Shown: positions 1-9,494, counted from the first letter of the stretch. The stretch is DNA of 64,000 bases from Bosea sp. AS-1 (GCF_002220095.1 NZ_CP022372.1:1770501-1834500), one strand, 5' to 3'. The notes: generated by a model from the letters alone, not told the origin. Made by a program: numbers and translations.

Positions 1-2
1 TG

Positions 3-1868
3 AACATCGCCAGCGCGACCCAGCTCACCGGCAAGGAGGTCGAGGAGGCACTGGCCAATATCATCGACAAGGATCTGGCGGCGTTGCAGACCGCCCAGGC
101 CCTGCAGCTTCAGATCAGCGAGATGGTCGGTCTGTTGCGCGAGATCTCGCAGATCGAGAACCGCGCCGCGCTCGACACCGGCAAGGCCCGCTTCGCCGCG
201 ACGCTCAGCCAGGTGCGCGGTTTCCTCGCGCAGGCGGAGAAGCTGCAGGCCAATCCGGCGCGCGTCGATGCGGTGAATGCCGTGATCGCGCTCGGCGAAG
301 GCAATGACAGCCTGATCGCGATCCGCGACCGCGACCTGGCGACGCGGGCTGCGATCCAGGCCGGTCTCAAGGAGACGCAGCAAGCGGCCGACGCGGTGCG
401 CCGCGAGGTGGGCGAGCTCGTCACCTCGGCGCGCACCGGGGCGGAAGCTGCCGGTGCCTCGACCACCACGCTGATCGAGCAGAGCCGGCTCTGGCTCGGC
501 GGCATCGGTGCCGGCTCCCTGCTGATCGCGCTGGCGCTCGGCTTCTTCTACGTTCGGCCGATGATCGTGGGCCGCCTGAACCGGCTGTGGGCCGCGACGA
601 AGGCGATCGCCGACGGCGCGCTCGAAACGACCGTCGATACCAAGGGCAATGACGAGATCTCGGACATCTCGAAGAGCGTGCTCCTGTTCCGCGACAACGC
701 GGTTGCGCTGCGCGCCGCCGAGGAGGCCAAGGTCGAGGATCAGAAGCGGGCGCAGGAGCAGCGCCGCCAGATGATGCAGGAGCTGGGCGAGGCCTTCGGC
801 GTCGTCGTGGCCGCCGCTGCCGCCGGCGATTTCACGCAGCGTGTCGCCGCGCAGTTCGCCGATGCCGAGCTCAATGCGCTGGCGGAATCGGTCAACACCC
901 TGCTCGAGACCGTGCAGACCGGCCTGCTGGAGACCTGCGATGTGCTCGCCGAGCTCTCCGCCGGCCATCTCTCGGCCCGCATCGAGGGCATCTATCAGGG
1001 CGCCTTCGCCGAACTGAAGGACGGCACTAACGCGCTCGCCGACGAGTTCGAGGGCACGCTGGCGCGCCTCTCCGAGACCGTCTCGGCCGTACGCAGCGCC
1101 ACCAGCGAGATCCTCGACGGCGTCACGGATCTCGCCGAGCGGACCAGCGAGGAGAGCAACGCCGTCTCGATGGCGACGAACCAGCTCGGCGCCTTCGCCG
1201 GCACGGTGAAGAAGACCGCGAGCGAGGCGGCGCAGGCGACCGGTATGGCGCAGGGCGCCGAGGAGCGTGCGCAGCAGGGCGAGAAGGTCGTCGCCTCCGC
1301 GCTGGAAGCGATGCAGCGCATCCGCCAGTCGTCCAGCAAGATCTCCGAGGTCATCGCGATGATCGACGAGATCGCCTTCCAGACCAATCTGCTGGCGCTC
1401 AACGCCGCGGTCGAGGCGGCGCGCGCCGGCGACGCCGGCAAGGGTTTCGCCGTGGTCGCGACCGAGGTGCGCAGCCTCGCCAAGCGCTCGGCCGATGCCT
1501 CCAACGACGTCAAGAAGCTGGTCGAGGCGGCGCATGGCGATGTCCGGGTCGGCGTCGGGCTGGTTGAGGAGACCTCGGCGATGTTCGGCGCGATCATGGG
1601 TTCGGTGAACGAATTGACCAAGCTGATGAATGGCATCGCCCAGACGGCGAAGAGCCAGGCCAGCGACGTCTCGACGATCAACACCGAGATCGACGGCATC
1701 GGCACCATGGCGCATCAGAATGCGGCGCTGGTGGAAGAGACGAACGCCGCGCTGGCGCTCACCGACGAGCAGACGCGCGCCCTGACCGAGCACATCGCCC
1801 GCTTCCAGTTCCGGGAAGGGCATGCCGGCGGCCATGGCGGGAAGCAGGCCTTCTCCGAAGCGGCCTGA
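3..1868 (+). CDS. methyl-accepting chemotaxis protein, 5' end outside window
   Basis: Receptor that relays a ligand or redox signal to the CheA/CheW kinase complex at the inner membrane. The reading frame is open from base 3, so the start lies upstream of the window. Visible parts in order: a helical sensor region, a membrane segment near 484-560 ([10 protein letters not shown] then [10 protein letters not shown]), a HAMP domain near 560-720, a second HAMP-like stretch, and the signalling hairpin near 1330-1520 with the family hallmark [20 protein letters not shown] followed by GKGFAVVA and EVRSLAKRS. The C-terminus lacks a recognisable CheR/CheB-docking pentapeptide. A hairpin terminator follows at once. 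Ligand unknown. Family assignment is firm from the hairpin motif. Confidence 0.96.
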   Translation, partial: NIASATQLTGKEVEEALANIIDKDLAALQTAQALQLQISEMVGLLREISQIENRAALDTGKARFAATLSQVRGFLAQAEKLQANPARVDAVNAVIALGEGNDSLIAIRDRDLATRAAIQAGLKETQQAADAVRREVGELVTSARTGAEAAGASTTTLIEQSRLWLGGIGAGSLLIALALGFFYVRPMIVGRLNRLWAATKAIADGALETTVDTKGNDEISDISKSVLLFRDNAVALRAAEEAKVEDQKRAQEQRRQMMQELGEAFGVVVAAAAAGDFTQRVAAQFADAELNALAESVNTLLETVQTGLLETCDVLAELSAGHLSARIEGIYQGAFAELKDGTNALADEFEGTLARLSETVSAVRSATSEILDGVTDLAERTSEESNAVSMATNQLGAFAGTVKKTASEAAQATGMAQGAEERAQQGEKVVASALEAMQRIRQSSSKISEVIAMIDEIAFQTNLLALNAAVEAARAGDAGKGFAVVATEVRSLAKRSADASNDVKKLVEAAHGDVRVGVGLVEETSAMFGAIMGSVNELTKLMNGIAQTAKSQASDVSTINTEIDGIGTMAHQNAALVEETNAALALTDEQTRALTEHIARFQFREGHAGGHGGKQAFSEAA

Positions 1869-1893
1869 CGCAACTCCGATTTTAGACTGAACG

Positions 1894-1927
1894 AAGAGGC
1901 CCTGCGGTCATGCCGCGGGGCCTCTTT
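1894..1927 (+). terminator. rho-independent terminator after the chemotaxis receptor gene
   Basis: Arms gaggccc and gggcctc with an inner tgcgg/ccgcg stem, ending in ctctttcc. It lies 26 nt after the receptor stop codon. The tail of the convergent recombinase frame also ends here (stop at 1908), which argues that this tail is not ancestral coding sequence. Confidence 0.75.
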
Positions 1928-3698
1928 CCGTTTCGGATCGGAGTTTCGCGACGCTTGCCTGCCGGGGGATGGCGATGCTAGGCGAGGGGCGGGCCGGTAG
2001 CTCAATGGTTAGAGCTCGCTGCTCATAACAGCGCCGGTGCCGGTTCGAGTCCGGCCCGGCCCACCACTTCCGAACAGAACTGCGAACCGGCCCTCGGCCG
2101 GCGGCGTGGCTGCGCAAGTTCTTCTCGAAATTGTCGTTCTTGCCGATAACGCGGATGTTCCCAGGCTCGACTACGATGGCGTCGACGATGGCGCTGAGCC
2201 AGGCCTTGCGTCCTTCGATCGGCCCATCGGAGAGACGCTCGACGAGCGCCCGGCGGAAGGTTTCCACAATTTGAGAATCGAGAGCGGGTTGTTCGACCAT
2301 AGTAGCCTTGGCGCGCTCGAGTGCGGCCGAGGCGAGGTCCCGCTTCTCCCGTAAGCTCCTCACACGGCTCTGAAGTGAAGGTTCGGTGGGATCGAGGATA
2401 CTGGCTTCTATCGCGGCATAGACGTTTTGCAGCGCTTTCTCCGCCTCTGCGGCTTCCCGCTGCAGCTGAGCGATGCGCACGATGACCGATTGCTGTTTCG
2501 AGGCCTTGCGCTCATGCAGGGCAGCCAGAATGCCGGCGAGGCGATCCGGCGTGGTCAGCCATTGCACCAGCTCGCTCATGACGCGGGCTTCTGCCAAACC
2601 TCGCCCTACCGGCTTGTTCCTGCACGCTCCGGCCCCTTTGTTGATGGAGCCGGCGCATTTGTAATAGTAGTAGATCTTGCCATGACGCCCGGTGCCGCTG
2701 GACGGCGACATGGCCCTCTTGCAGCATCCGCAGTGGATCAGCCCGCCGAAGAGAGACGGGGCGCTGTCCAAACGGGGACCCCGGCGACTCGGTTGCCGCT
2801 CGCCCAGCTGAGCCTGCACGGCGTCGTAGGCTTCGCTATCGATGATCGCAGGCACCTTGTAATCGACGATCTCGCGATCAGGGTTCTGATTGCCATGCTT
2901 GTCGAAGACGTTCCAGGAACCGTCGCCGGCATAGGCTTTGCGAAGCAGCATCTCGTGAATGGTGCTGTGATAGAATTCGCCACCCCTGCGGGTGCGATAT
3001 CCGGCAGCATTGAGGTACTGGACGATGTTGCGCACACCCATAGGGCCCGACGAGCCGTCGCCTTCGAGCGCGAGACGAAAGACGAGACGGACGATGTCCG
3101 CTTCGACGGGGTCGATCTCGAGCTTACGCTTTGTTGTCCGGCCGATCGTTTCGGCCGCGACGGAGCGATAACCGAACGGGGCGGTCCCTCCGTTCGAAAA
3201 GCCGAGTCTGGCGGTCGCGGACATGCCCCGCATGGTGCCGACATGAGCGTCATGGGATTTGAGTTCGTTCGCGAATCCCAGTGCCAGTCGCATCAGTTTG
3301 CCGCCATCGCGCGCAACGATGTTCTCGGTCATGGAGCGCGTGGCGATGCCGTGCGATTTGAGATCGAGCACGGTCCGCTCCTGGTCCAGGAGATTGCGGA
3401 ACGCCCTCGATATCGAGTGCACCAGGACGGCGTCGATGGAGCGCGTCCCGTCCAGGCAGCGTGCCAGCATCTTCTGGAATTCGGGGCGCTGCAGAGAACT
3501 CGCGCTTTCCCCGGCATCGCAATAGAGCCCGACCACCGTCCAGCCCTGACGTTCGCAATGGTCGCGCATCTGGAGCTCCTGCTCCTCGAGCGAGAGCCGG
3601 TTCTCGGCCTGCTTGTCGGTGGAAACGCGAATATAGAGCACGACCCGGTCGGGGCCGCTCGGAGCGTCTTCTGAAGCAGTGCGTCGGCGGCGGGCCAT
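1908..3698 (-). CDS. large serine recombinase (site-specific integrase/resolvase family)
   Basis: Probably catalyses integration and excision of the adjacent island. The N-terminal resolvase domain has the catalytic serine at residue 26 in YIRVSTDKQ and a downstream region with SISRAFRNL. A recombinase domain (about 170-300, with GTAPFGYR) follows, then a zinc ribbon (HCGCCKRAM, YYYKC, ACRNKP; about 325-365) and a coiled coil (about 400-470). At 596 residues it is long for the family. The last 50 or so residues are encoded by the antisense of the tRNA and the receptor terminator (GPDSNRHRRCYEQRALT is the usual translation of a tRNA-CAT antisense). The C-terminus is therefore created by the integration site. 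Start ATG at 3698 directly precedes the resolvase domain. Confidence 0.9.
   Translation of the reverse strand: MARRRRTASEDAPSGPDRVVLYIRVSTDKQAENRLSLEEQELQMRDHCERQGWTVVGLYCDAGESASSLQRPEFQKMLARCLDGTRSIDAVLVHSISRAFRNLLDQERTVLDLKSHGIATRSMTENIVARDGGKLMRLALGFANELKSHDAHVGTMRGMSATARLGFSNGGTAPFGYRSVAAETIGRTTKRKLEIDPVEADIVRLVFRLALEGDGSSGPMGVRNIVQYLNAAGYRTRRGGEFYHSTIHEMLLRKAYAGDGSWNVFDKHGNQNPDREIVDYKVPAIIDSEAYDAVQAQLGERQPSRRGPRLDSAPSLFGGLIHCGCCKRAMSPSSGTGRHGKIYYYYKCAGSINKGAGACRNKPVGRGLAEARVMSELVQWLTTPDRLAGILAALHERKASKQQSVIVRIAQLQREAAEAEKALQNVYAAIEASILDPTEPSLQSRVRSLREKRDLASAALERAKATMVEQPALDSQIVETFRRALVERLSDGPIEGRKAWLSAIVDAIVVEPGNIRVIGKNDNFEKNLRSHAAGRGPVRSSVRKWWAGPDSNRHRRCYEQRALTIELPARPSPSIAIPRQASVAKLRSETERGPAA
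1991..2066 (+). tRNA. tRNA with anticodon CAT (Met elongator or Ile2), CCA encoded
   Basis: Full cloverleaf, 76 nt. Acceptor gggccgg pairs with ccggccc (2056-2062). D stem is gctc/gagc. Anticodon stem cgctg/cagcg holds loop ctcataa with anticodon cat at 2024-2026. T arm is gccgg-ttcgagt-ccggc, then discriminator A and encoded CCA. The first acceptor pair is G-C, so it is not an initiator tRNA. The short D loop resembles tRNA-Ile2, in which C34 becomes lysidine, but Met elongator cannot be excluded from sequence alone. It sits at the edge of an island with a recombinase gene reading into it, so it is a likely integration target. Confidence 0.93.
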
Positions 3699-3770
3699 GT
3701 TCGATCCTATCGGGTGTTCAGGGCATCTAATGTCGAATTCGCCGGGATAAAGCCTTGTTATGGGGTTAGA

Positions 3771-3986
3771 TCATCGGCCGAGTACCTGCATGACGATGTC
3801 GCCGAAATACTGCTCGAGCGCGTCGAGCTCCTCCGTGCCGATGAAGCCGGCGTCTATCTTTTCGAGGATGATCTCCCGATCGGGGAGGGCCTCCCCAGCG
3901 ATGAATGCGGGGGACAGCGAAGGGCGGCCGCCTGAACCTCTGGTCCGGACCTCCTTTCTCCGTCCTTTTTCACCCCGCTTGCCCAC
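3771..3986 (-). CDS. small hypothetical protein upstream of the recombinase
   Basis: A 71-residue frame with a GTG start, ending 72 bp before the recombinase start and on the same strand. The N-terminal third is basic and low in complexity. The C-terminal part (LPDREIILEKIDAGFIG, then EELDALEQYFGDIV) looks like genuine amphipathic helix. Family not recognised. It could be a small accessory or directionality factor by position, but that is only inference. The start is weak, and a shorter protein is possible. Confidence 0.45.
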   Translation of the reverse strand: MGKRGEKGRRKEVRTRGSGGRPSLSPAFIAGEALPDREIILEKIDAGFIGTEELDALEQYFGDIVMQVLGR

Positions 3987-4075
3987 GTCCGCCGCTCCTG
4001 TCGAGGAGCGGGAGGCTGGCTGTTCGGCATCGCCGCCGACATGAATCTAATTGGGACCGGGCACTTCTCGCGACG

Positions 4076-5098
4076 TCAGGGTGCGAGAGGGGGCAAGCGA
4101 AAGGTCCTGCTCTCCCCCGGCCTGTCGCACAGGACCAGACTGCCGGTGAAAGCGGCGAGACCGTAGGTCTGATCGATCTGCGCACAAATCCATTCGATCG
4201 CGTCATGGACCAGGATGGTGTTGGGGAAGAGCAGAACCCTCCACCACCGCCGGATATTCGGATCGGTGCGATGGGCGAGAAAATATCGCACCAGATCCCC
4301 GGTAATTACGGCTGGCTCCCCGCGTGACAGCCGTCCGGCGAACACGGCGAGATCGAACACGCGATGGTAGTCGATCGTCGCCGGGGCGCCGTGATAGCAC
4401 TGCCAGATGCGGGACGCGTTGATGCCGCTGCCAAAGGAAAACTGCGTCATCTCCGTGATAGAGAGACGCGGCAAGCGGTCCAGCACATCGCGAGAGATGG
4501 TCTCATCTGTCCGGCGCTTGTTTTTGTTGACCTCGACGAATGTCGTCCGCATGCCTTCTGCGGTCGCCTGAGCGGCATTTCGTGCTCGGCCGACGAGGTC
4601 GATGGCGGTGACATGGGACGAAACTAGAGCCCGCAGGCCATCGGCGTCATTCACCGCTGCGAGCCGTGCGGCTTTCATCGGAACCAGATAGCCCTGATAG
4701 GCCGGATGGTATCCTGCGTGACGCTGGCGGACAGACCGGCGCCCCTTCGTCAGTAACGTGCCGATAGAGGAGGGGCCCGGTGCTGCCGAATTCAGCACTT
4801 CTCCGAGAGTCCGTGGGGCTGCTTTGCGGTTCTTGTCGGCCTGCTGGCGCGCCTCGACGGCCTTGAGCGCCTTCACGACGCATTCCAGATCGGCGATCAG
4901 ACAGGCCTGGACGTCGTCAAGCTCGTTCTCGAGCTTGGTCCTCGGTCTCTTGCCCGATCCGCCGCCGGCATAAGGATCCGGACTGGCTCGATCCGGCGGT
5001 TGGAAGTGGACCTTGACGAAATGCTCGACCTGGCCGGTTCTTCGCAGAAAATCCGGCGCTAGCCGAGGGATGGTTCCCCAGAACTCCAGTACGCCCAT
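4076..5098 (-). CDS. hypothetical protein, divergent from the RepA-like ATPase gene
   Basis: A 340-residue protein that I do not recognise. I chose ATG at 5098 (MGVLEFWGTIPRLAPDF) because the upstream extension is poor in protein-like sequence. The middle (about 80-180) is basic and helical. The C-terminal half has regular helical segments (RLSITEMTQFSFGSGINASR, then RWWRVLLFPNTIL) and a conserved-looking stretch near AVITGDLVRYFLA. Position next to a divergent RepA-like ATPase and a recombinase suggests an element-maintenance role, such as an initiator or partition factor. That is inference only. No membrane segment or signal peptide is seen. Confidence 0.6.
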   Translation of the reverse strand: MGVLEFWGTIPRLAPDFLRRTGQVEHFVKVHFQPPDRASPDPYAGGGSGKRPRTKLENELDDVQACLIADLECVVKALKAVEARQQADKNRKAAPRTLGEVLNSAAPGPSSIGTLLTKGRRSVRQRHAGYHPAYQGYLVPMKAARLAAVNDADGLRALVSSHVTAIDLVGRARNAAQATAEGMRTTFVEVNKNKRRTDETISRDVLDRLPRLSITEMTQFSFGSGINASRIWQCYHGAPATIDYHRVFDLAVFAGRLSRGEPAVITGDLVRYFLAHRTDPNIRRWWRVLLFPNTILVHDAIEWICAQIDQTYGLAAFTGSLVLCDRPGESRTFRLPPLAP

Positions 5099-5277
5099 GA
5101 CGCAACTCCACACACGAATCACACGCTGGATTCTACACGACGTTGGGATGAGCACGGAGATGCCTGCCGTTGCCGCTACGTTCGAGCGAGATCGTTTCAA
5201 TTTGACCGAATATTCGGGCTCGATCTTCAGCGCTGCTCGGGATGCTCCTACTGAAGACTTGGGAGAGGCCGGCACGC

Positions 5278-6381
5278 ATGACACAGTCGAAGGCAGGGGC
5301 CGGCCAGGGCCCCTTCAGTGCTCATGAACTTAAGGGGCGGGATTTCGCGCCGCTGCAGTTCATCGTCGATGGTCTCATTCCTCCGGGGCTGACGGTGCTG
5401 GCCGGCGCGCCGAAGGTGGGCAAGAGCTGGCTAAGCCTCGACATCGCGCTGTCGGTCGCGAGAGGCACCGCCGTTCTCGACGAAAATGCTCATCGCTGCG
5501 CGAAGGGCGCGGTTTTGTACCTTGCTCTTGAGGACAACGACCGGCGTCTTCGCGGCCGGCTCGAGCAGATGCTTGGGACCGGCCCAGCCTGGCCGGCCAA
5601 CCTGTTTTTTGAGACGGGGCCGATGGGGATGGATTTCGACGGGCTCGGGCGACTGGACCGGTGGGTCGCGGCGACCGAGGGTGCTCGCCTGATCGTCATC
5701 GACGTCTTCCAGAAATTTCGCCCGATCGGCTCGCAGGCCGGCTATCAGCAGGATTATCGCGATCTGACCAAACTGCATGATCTCGCGCGCGACCGGCAGA
5801 TCGGCATCATCCTGGTTCATCACCTGCGCAAATCCGGGGGCGGGGACCCGTTCGAGCGGATCACGGGCTCAGCCGGATTCCTCGGCGTGCCCGACACGAA
5901 CATTGTCTTGGACAAGGGCCGTGGCGGCACGCGGCTTCTCGCCCAGGGACGCGATATCGAGGAAATCTCGCGCGAGATTGCGTTCGATCCTCTCGCGCGC
6001 GTCTGGCGCCTGGCCAAGCCGCGTGCGGTCGACAGGCATCCCGAACGGGACCGCATTCGCTCGATTCTGCAGGCAAGTCCGTCGCCTTTGGGCGCCATCG
6101 CGATTGCGGCCCAGACCGGCCAAACCGTCAATGCCGTCAGCAAGATGTTGGGCGAGATGTTCGGCAACGGTGAGGTCGTCAAGGCGGGGTGGGGATTATA
6201 CGCCGATCCGGCACGGCTGGACGCAGCCAACGGTGGTGGGGATGCTCATGGCGCTCAGAACACTCCGAATGCTCAGAACGGTCAGAAGCCTCAGGATCGT
6301 CCGCGGTCGTCCTCGCCGAACGACTACAAGCGGATGATGGAGCGCGAGCGGAGGGAGAGGCTACGCCACTCGGGTCGCTGA
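5278..6381 (+). CDS. RepA-like AAA ATPase (RecA/DnaB-fold, plasmid helicase type)
   Basis: An ATPase of the AAA_25/RepA class, known as replicative helicases of plasmids and integrative elements. Walker A is GAPKVGKSW near residue 45. Walker B is LIVIDVFQKF near 138, followed by a HHLRKSGGGDPFERITGS loop typical of RepA. The C-terminus has a winged-helix-like segment (SPLGAIAIAAQTGQTVNAVSK). I chose ATG at 5278 because ggagagg lies upstream; an earlier start at 5242 is possible. Its last 21 bases overlap the convergent gene at 6361. In this context it may support replication of an excised circle, which is inference. Confidence 0.85.
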   Translation: MTQSKAGAGQGPFSAHELKGRDFAPLQFIVDGLIPPGLTVLAGAPKVGKSWLSLDIALSVARGTAVLDENAHRCAKGAVLYLALEDNDRRLRGRLEQMLGTGPAWPANLFFETGPMGMDFDGLGRLDRWVAATEGARLIVIDVFQKFRPIGSQAGYQQDYRDLTKLHDLARDRQIGIILVHHLRKSGGGDPFERITGSAGFLGVPDTNIVLDKGRGGTRLLAQGRDIEEISREIAFDPLARVWRLAKPRAVDRHPERDRIRSILQASPSPLGAIAIAAQTGQTVNAVSKMLGEMFGNGEVVKAGWGLYADPARLDAANGGGDAHGAQNTPNAQNGQKPQDRPRSSSPNDYKRMMERERRERLRHSGR

Positions 6382-7278
6382 GGAGCGCCTGGAGTACTGG
6401 CTACGGTCACGCCAGTTGCCGGGCGGGCGAGCGATCTTACCCATGACCCAGTCATGGATGATGCGTTCGAGGATGATGAGGAGCCTGTCGGAATCCTCGC
6501 CATCGGGACGGAAGATGTAGAGTTCCTCAGCCTTGTCGATGCGCGTGGTGCGACCGAAGCGGTAGTTCGTCCAGCGCTGCTGCTCCTCGGGCACGAGGCC
6601 GAGCGTGGCGCAGTGCTCACGCCCGGCCGGCGTCAGGAGGAAGCCGTTGAGGCTGGCGTTTCGCATCCGGTGATGCAGCAGCTTCTCGAAGACGCGTTTG
6701 CTCAGGTCGTGGGGGCGGCGCAGCGCGAAGAGGTGGCCGTCGAGGCTGACCGGCGAACCGGGGAGGGGCTCGCGGCGCGGCAGGAACTGCTGGAACGTCC
6801 AGTCCTGGAAGCCCGGCTCCCGTTCGTAGCCACCGGGTTTCAGGACATGGGAGGCGTAGCGCATCCGGTTCAGAGCGCCGAGCCTGCGGCGCGGATCGGC
6901 GAGCTCGGTCGCCGAGAGCTTGTAGATCGGCATGTGCAGGCTGTCGGCGACGCTCTTGAGACCGCTCGCCAGATCGGGCCTGTCGAAGTCGGCGCCGCAG
7001 CAGGCGAGATAGGGATAGATCCAGAGGCCGGGCTGATAGCGTTCGAGGAAGGCCGGGTCGGTGAAGGCGGTGTCGGGGAGCGGGCGGATGCCCGGGCCGC
7101 CGATCCGCGGCCACTGGGTCTTGAGGTAGCAGGTGACGGCAGCGGCGCTGCCGATGGGTTGGATCCTGCGGAGGGGCAGCATGGGCGGGCCCGGCATGGT
7201 GGTCGTCGTCATCGTCCTGGTCGTCTTCCTACCGTATTCTGTCATCCGAGGTTTCCCGGGGGGCATTCCCGTTCTCAC
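6361..7278 (-). CDS. hypothetical protein, last gene of the paralogue/AAA+ operon
   Basis: A 305-residue protein of unknown family. The start is a GTG that overlaps the stop of the upstream AAA+ gene (GTGA), implying translational coupling; ATG at 7266 is an alternative. The first 50 residues are low in complexity. From about residue 50 the protein looks folded and rich in aromatics: QPGLWIYPYLACCGADFDRP, ELADPRRRLGALNRMRYASH, and a C-terminal RLLIILERIIHDWVMGKIA. No catalytic motif is recognised. Coupling to a Lon-like ATPase suggests a partner or substrate adaptor of it (inference). Confidence 0.65.
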   Translation of the reverse strand: MRTGMPPGKPRMTEYGRKTTRTMTTTTMPGPPMLPLRRIQPIGSAAAVTCYLKTQWPRIGGPGIRPLPDTAFTDPAFLERYQPGLWIYPYLACCGADFDRPDLASGLKSVADSLHMPIYKLSATELADPRRRLGALNRMRYASHVLKPGGYEREPGFQDWTFQQFLPRREPLPGSPVSLDGHLFALRRPHDLSKRVFEKLLHHRMRNASLNGFLLTPAGREHCATLGLVPEEQQRWTNYRFGRTTRIDKAEELYIFRPDGEDSDRLLIILERIIHDWVMGKIARPPGNWRDRSQYSRRSSATRVA

Positions 7279-8489
7279 CCTCGTTTCCCTTCGCCTCTCC
7301 GCTTTGGCCGGATGAACCCGATCGGCTCCCTCGCGCCCTGCTTGTCGGTAATGGCCTCCGCAGCAGTGACATCGGCGACGGTCAGATGCCGCCTCCCGTC
7401 TTGGGCGGCGAAGCCGAGCGCGAGGGTGACGAGCCGGCGGGTGCCGCGCGGGTTGGTGCCGGCGAGCCGCGCCAGGACGGCTTCGTCCGGTTGGGCGAAG
7501 GCATCGCCGTGGGCGGCGATGATCTCGGCGGCGATGCGGCCCGCGATCGCGCGCAGCATGGCGCCGTCGGGCGGCGTGATCGTCACGATCAGGAACCGGT
7601 CCTGGATGAAGCTTGGCAGCGCATCGAGATCGTTCGCCGTCGCCAGGACGAGGCAGCGCGAGAGATCGAACGGCACGCGCAGATATTCGTCGACGAGGGC
7701 GCAGGCGTTTTCCGGCTCGAGCAGGTTCAGAAGCGCGTTGTAGGGCTTTTCGCTCGAATGGGTCATGAACTTGTCGACCTCGTCGAGAACGATGAGCGGA
7801 TTGCCGGTTTCTCCACCCAGGACCGCCTCGGTGAGCACGCCCATCCTTGCGCCGCGCCAGGTCGGCGGATGGCCGATGAGGAGGGCCTGTGCATCGGAGT
7901 TGGTCGCGCAGCTGAAGGTATGCTGCTCAACGCCGAGTGCGGCGGCGAGCCGGCGGCTGAAGTGGGTCTTGCCCAGGCCTGGCGGGCCGACGAGCAGGGT
8001 CGGCGGGAAGGCGATGCCGGTGCCGGCGATGGCGGAGAGTGCGGCGGCCCGTTCGACCAGGGCGATGACCTCCACAAAGCCAGGACACTCCTCGCGCAGC
8101 CGGCCGAGACGATCACGCGTACTGTCTTCGGCGACGACGAGGCGACGCAGCGCTTCCTCGTGCAGGAGCGTGCGCAATTGCTCCAGCCGCGTCTGCTCGT
8201 CGCTGGAGGCGGAGGGCGGGGACGGCCCACCCTCGACGAAGTCATCGCCAGGACGGGCGAGCCTGATCTGCACGAGCAGGGCGGCTCTGTCGAAGATCGC
8301 AACCGAGGGCCCGATCGGCGCGCCGGCCGGGGCCGGTTCATCGCGGGCAGGCTCAGCCTGCAGCTCGGGCATCCTCTGATCCGGACGCTGGTCCCGCAGA
8401 TGATCGAGCAGGAACTGCAGGTTGAGCATGCGCCGGTGCTCGAGGAATTCGGCAGCGGGGGATGATATGTTCGTCATCACAACGCTCAC
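7275..8489 (-). CDS. Lon-like AAA+ ATPase lacking a protease domain
   Basis: A 404-residue AAA+ protein. Walker A is GPPGLGKTHFSRRL (about 170), Walker B is LIVLDEVDKF (about 235), and sensor 1 is LVLATANDLDALP. The arginine-rich end is NPRGTRRLVTLAL. The order NALLNLLEP, then a VDEYLRVPFDLS stretch, then ATAN matches the ATPase module of Lon proteases. No Ser-Lys protease domain follows, so it is a bare unfoldase or remodelling motor. The GTG start overlaps the stop of the upstream paralogue gene (GTGA); ATG at 8477 is an alternative. The N-terminal 150 residues are acidic and proline-rich and probably bind a partner. Confidence 0.87.
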   Translation of the reverse strand: MSVVMTNISSPAAEFLEHRRMLNLQFLLDHLRDQRPDQRMPELQAEPARDEPAPAGAPIGPSVAIFDRAALLVQIRLARPGDDFVEGGPSPPSASSDEQTRLEQLRTLLHEEALRRLVVAEDSTRDRLGRLREECPGFVEVIALVERAAALSAIAGTGIAFPPTLLVGPPGLGKTHFSRRLAAALGVEQHTFSCATNSDAQALLIGHPPTWRGARMGVLTEAVLGGETGNPLIVLDEVDKFMTHSSEKPYNALLNLLEPENACALVDEYLRVPFDLSRCLVLATANDLDALPSFIQDRFLIVTITPPDGAMLRAIAGRIAAEIIAAHGDAFAQPDEAVLARLAGTNPRGTRRLVTLALGFAAQDGRRHLTVADVTAAEAITDKQGAREPIGFIRPKRRGEGKRG

Positions 8490-9427
8490 AGCTCGACGCC
8501 GCCGAGAACGGTCACGAAGCGCCCGCTCTGCTTGGCGATGCGGCGCCCGACACTGAGCGCGATCTCGACCAGGGCCCGCATCGCGTTGGGGTCACCGGCA
8601 CGCTCGGTGATCAGCCGCTCGACCTCCATCTTCACGATCAGATCGTCGGAACTGCGGGCTGGCCAGAGCCCGATCCGGCAGAGGCGTGCATAGGCGAGGA
8701 TGAGGGCGCCGCGCCGGGCGCCGTACCAGAACGGAGATGGAGGCTCGGCCTGCGACCAAGCCTCGATGCTCGAGAGCAGGGTCCTCGTCTCGTCGAGCAG
8801 GAGAGCGAGATCAGGCGGATCGTCGAACCAGGTTTCCAGCGCCAGTCCATGTTCGAGATGATAGACGTCGGGGCCGCTGCCATCGCCGGCGCCCGGCTGC
8901 GGCAGCACGGCACCGCTGAAGCGCTGGGCGGCCTCCTCCATTCCAGGCGGAATGCACGATCCAATCACGAGACGCGGATGGCTGTCGGCGAAGGATCTCC
9001 GCAGCGCGCGCTCGATTAGCTTGGCATCATGGACACCGTCACCCTTGCGATACTGCTCGCCTCGCTCCTTCGCGAGCATGGCCCTGGCGAAGTGGTCCTC
9101 GGGCGAGCCCGGCGGGACGAGCAGCATCGCGATCTCGCCGGCATGCGCGAGGAGCGCGAGCGCATTGCCGATGTTGATCATGTACTCCAACGCCGAGGGA
9201 TCTGCTTCGGCGAGGGTCAGGAAGCGCTGATAATCGCGGGCGTGGACGATTGCGCGGCCACGCAGGTCGAGGAGCGGCGGGAGCCGTTCGAGCAAGGTGG
9301 CGTGACGCTCAAGTTCGTCGGACATCTCCGGCAGAAGAGCGTCGAGCGCGGCGAGCTCGTCGATGACGGGCACGCTGTCGGTCGTGAAGACGAGGTCGCG
9401 CAGGGTCGGTGCGGTGGTATCGGTCAT
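8486..9427 (-). CDS. paralogue array member 1, undescribed family
   Basis: A 313-residue protein of unknown function and the closest paralogue gene to the AAA+ gene, to which it is coupled by a 4-nt overlap. I chose ATG at 9427 (MTDTTAPTLRDL); the longer frame to 9490 runs through a hairpin and is unlikely. Shared features: an N-terminal IDELAALDALL, a central GNALALLAHAGEIAMLL, then LEHGLALETWFDDPPDLALL, and the family signature GALILAYARLCRIGLWPA followed by AGDPNAMRALVEIAL. It is predicted all-helical with no membrane segment. It most resembles member 2. Confidence 0.75.
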   Translation of the reverse strand: MTDTTAPTLRDLVFTTDSVPVIDELAALDALLPEMSDELERHATLLERLPPLLDLRGRAIVHARDYQRFLTLAEADPSALEYMINIGNALALLAHAGEIAMLLVPPGSPEDHFARAMLAKERGEQYRKGDGVHDAKLIERALRRSFADSHPRLVIGSCIPPGMEEAAQRFSGAVLPQPGAGDGSGPDVYHLEHGLALETWFDDPPDLALLLDETRTLLSSIEAWSQAEPPSPFWYGARRGALILAYARLCRIGLWPARSSDDLIVKMEVERLITERAGDPNAMRALVEIALSVGRRIAKQSGRFVTVLGGVEL

Positions 9428-9494
9428 GGTCTTGAACCTGTTTCCCTGGGGTCGGCTCTTCCGCCCCTTCGCCTCTTCCCCTGTCGTCATGCCG

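Noticed and set aside
1991..2066. Initiator tRNA-Met
   Set aside because: The first acceptor pair is G-C. Initiator tRNAs have a mismatch there.
2427..3674. Long plus-strand frame opposite the recombinase
   Set aside because: It lies antisense to a gene with clear resolvase motifs and its product has no family features. High GC keeps antisense frames open.
8486..9490. Longer N-terminus of paralogue 1 from 9490
   Set aside because: The extra codons are not protein-like, begin at the GC hairpin, and differ from the starts of the other members.
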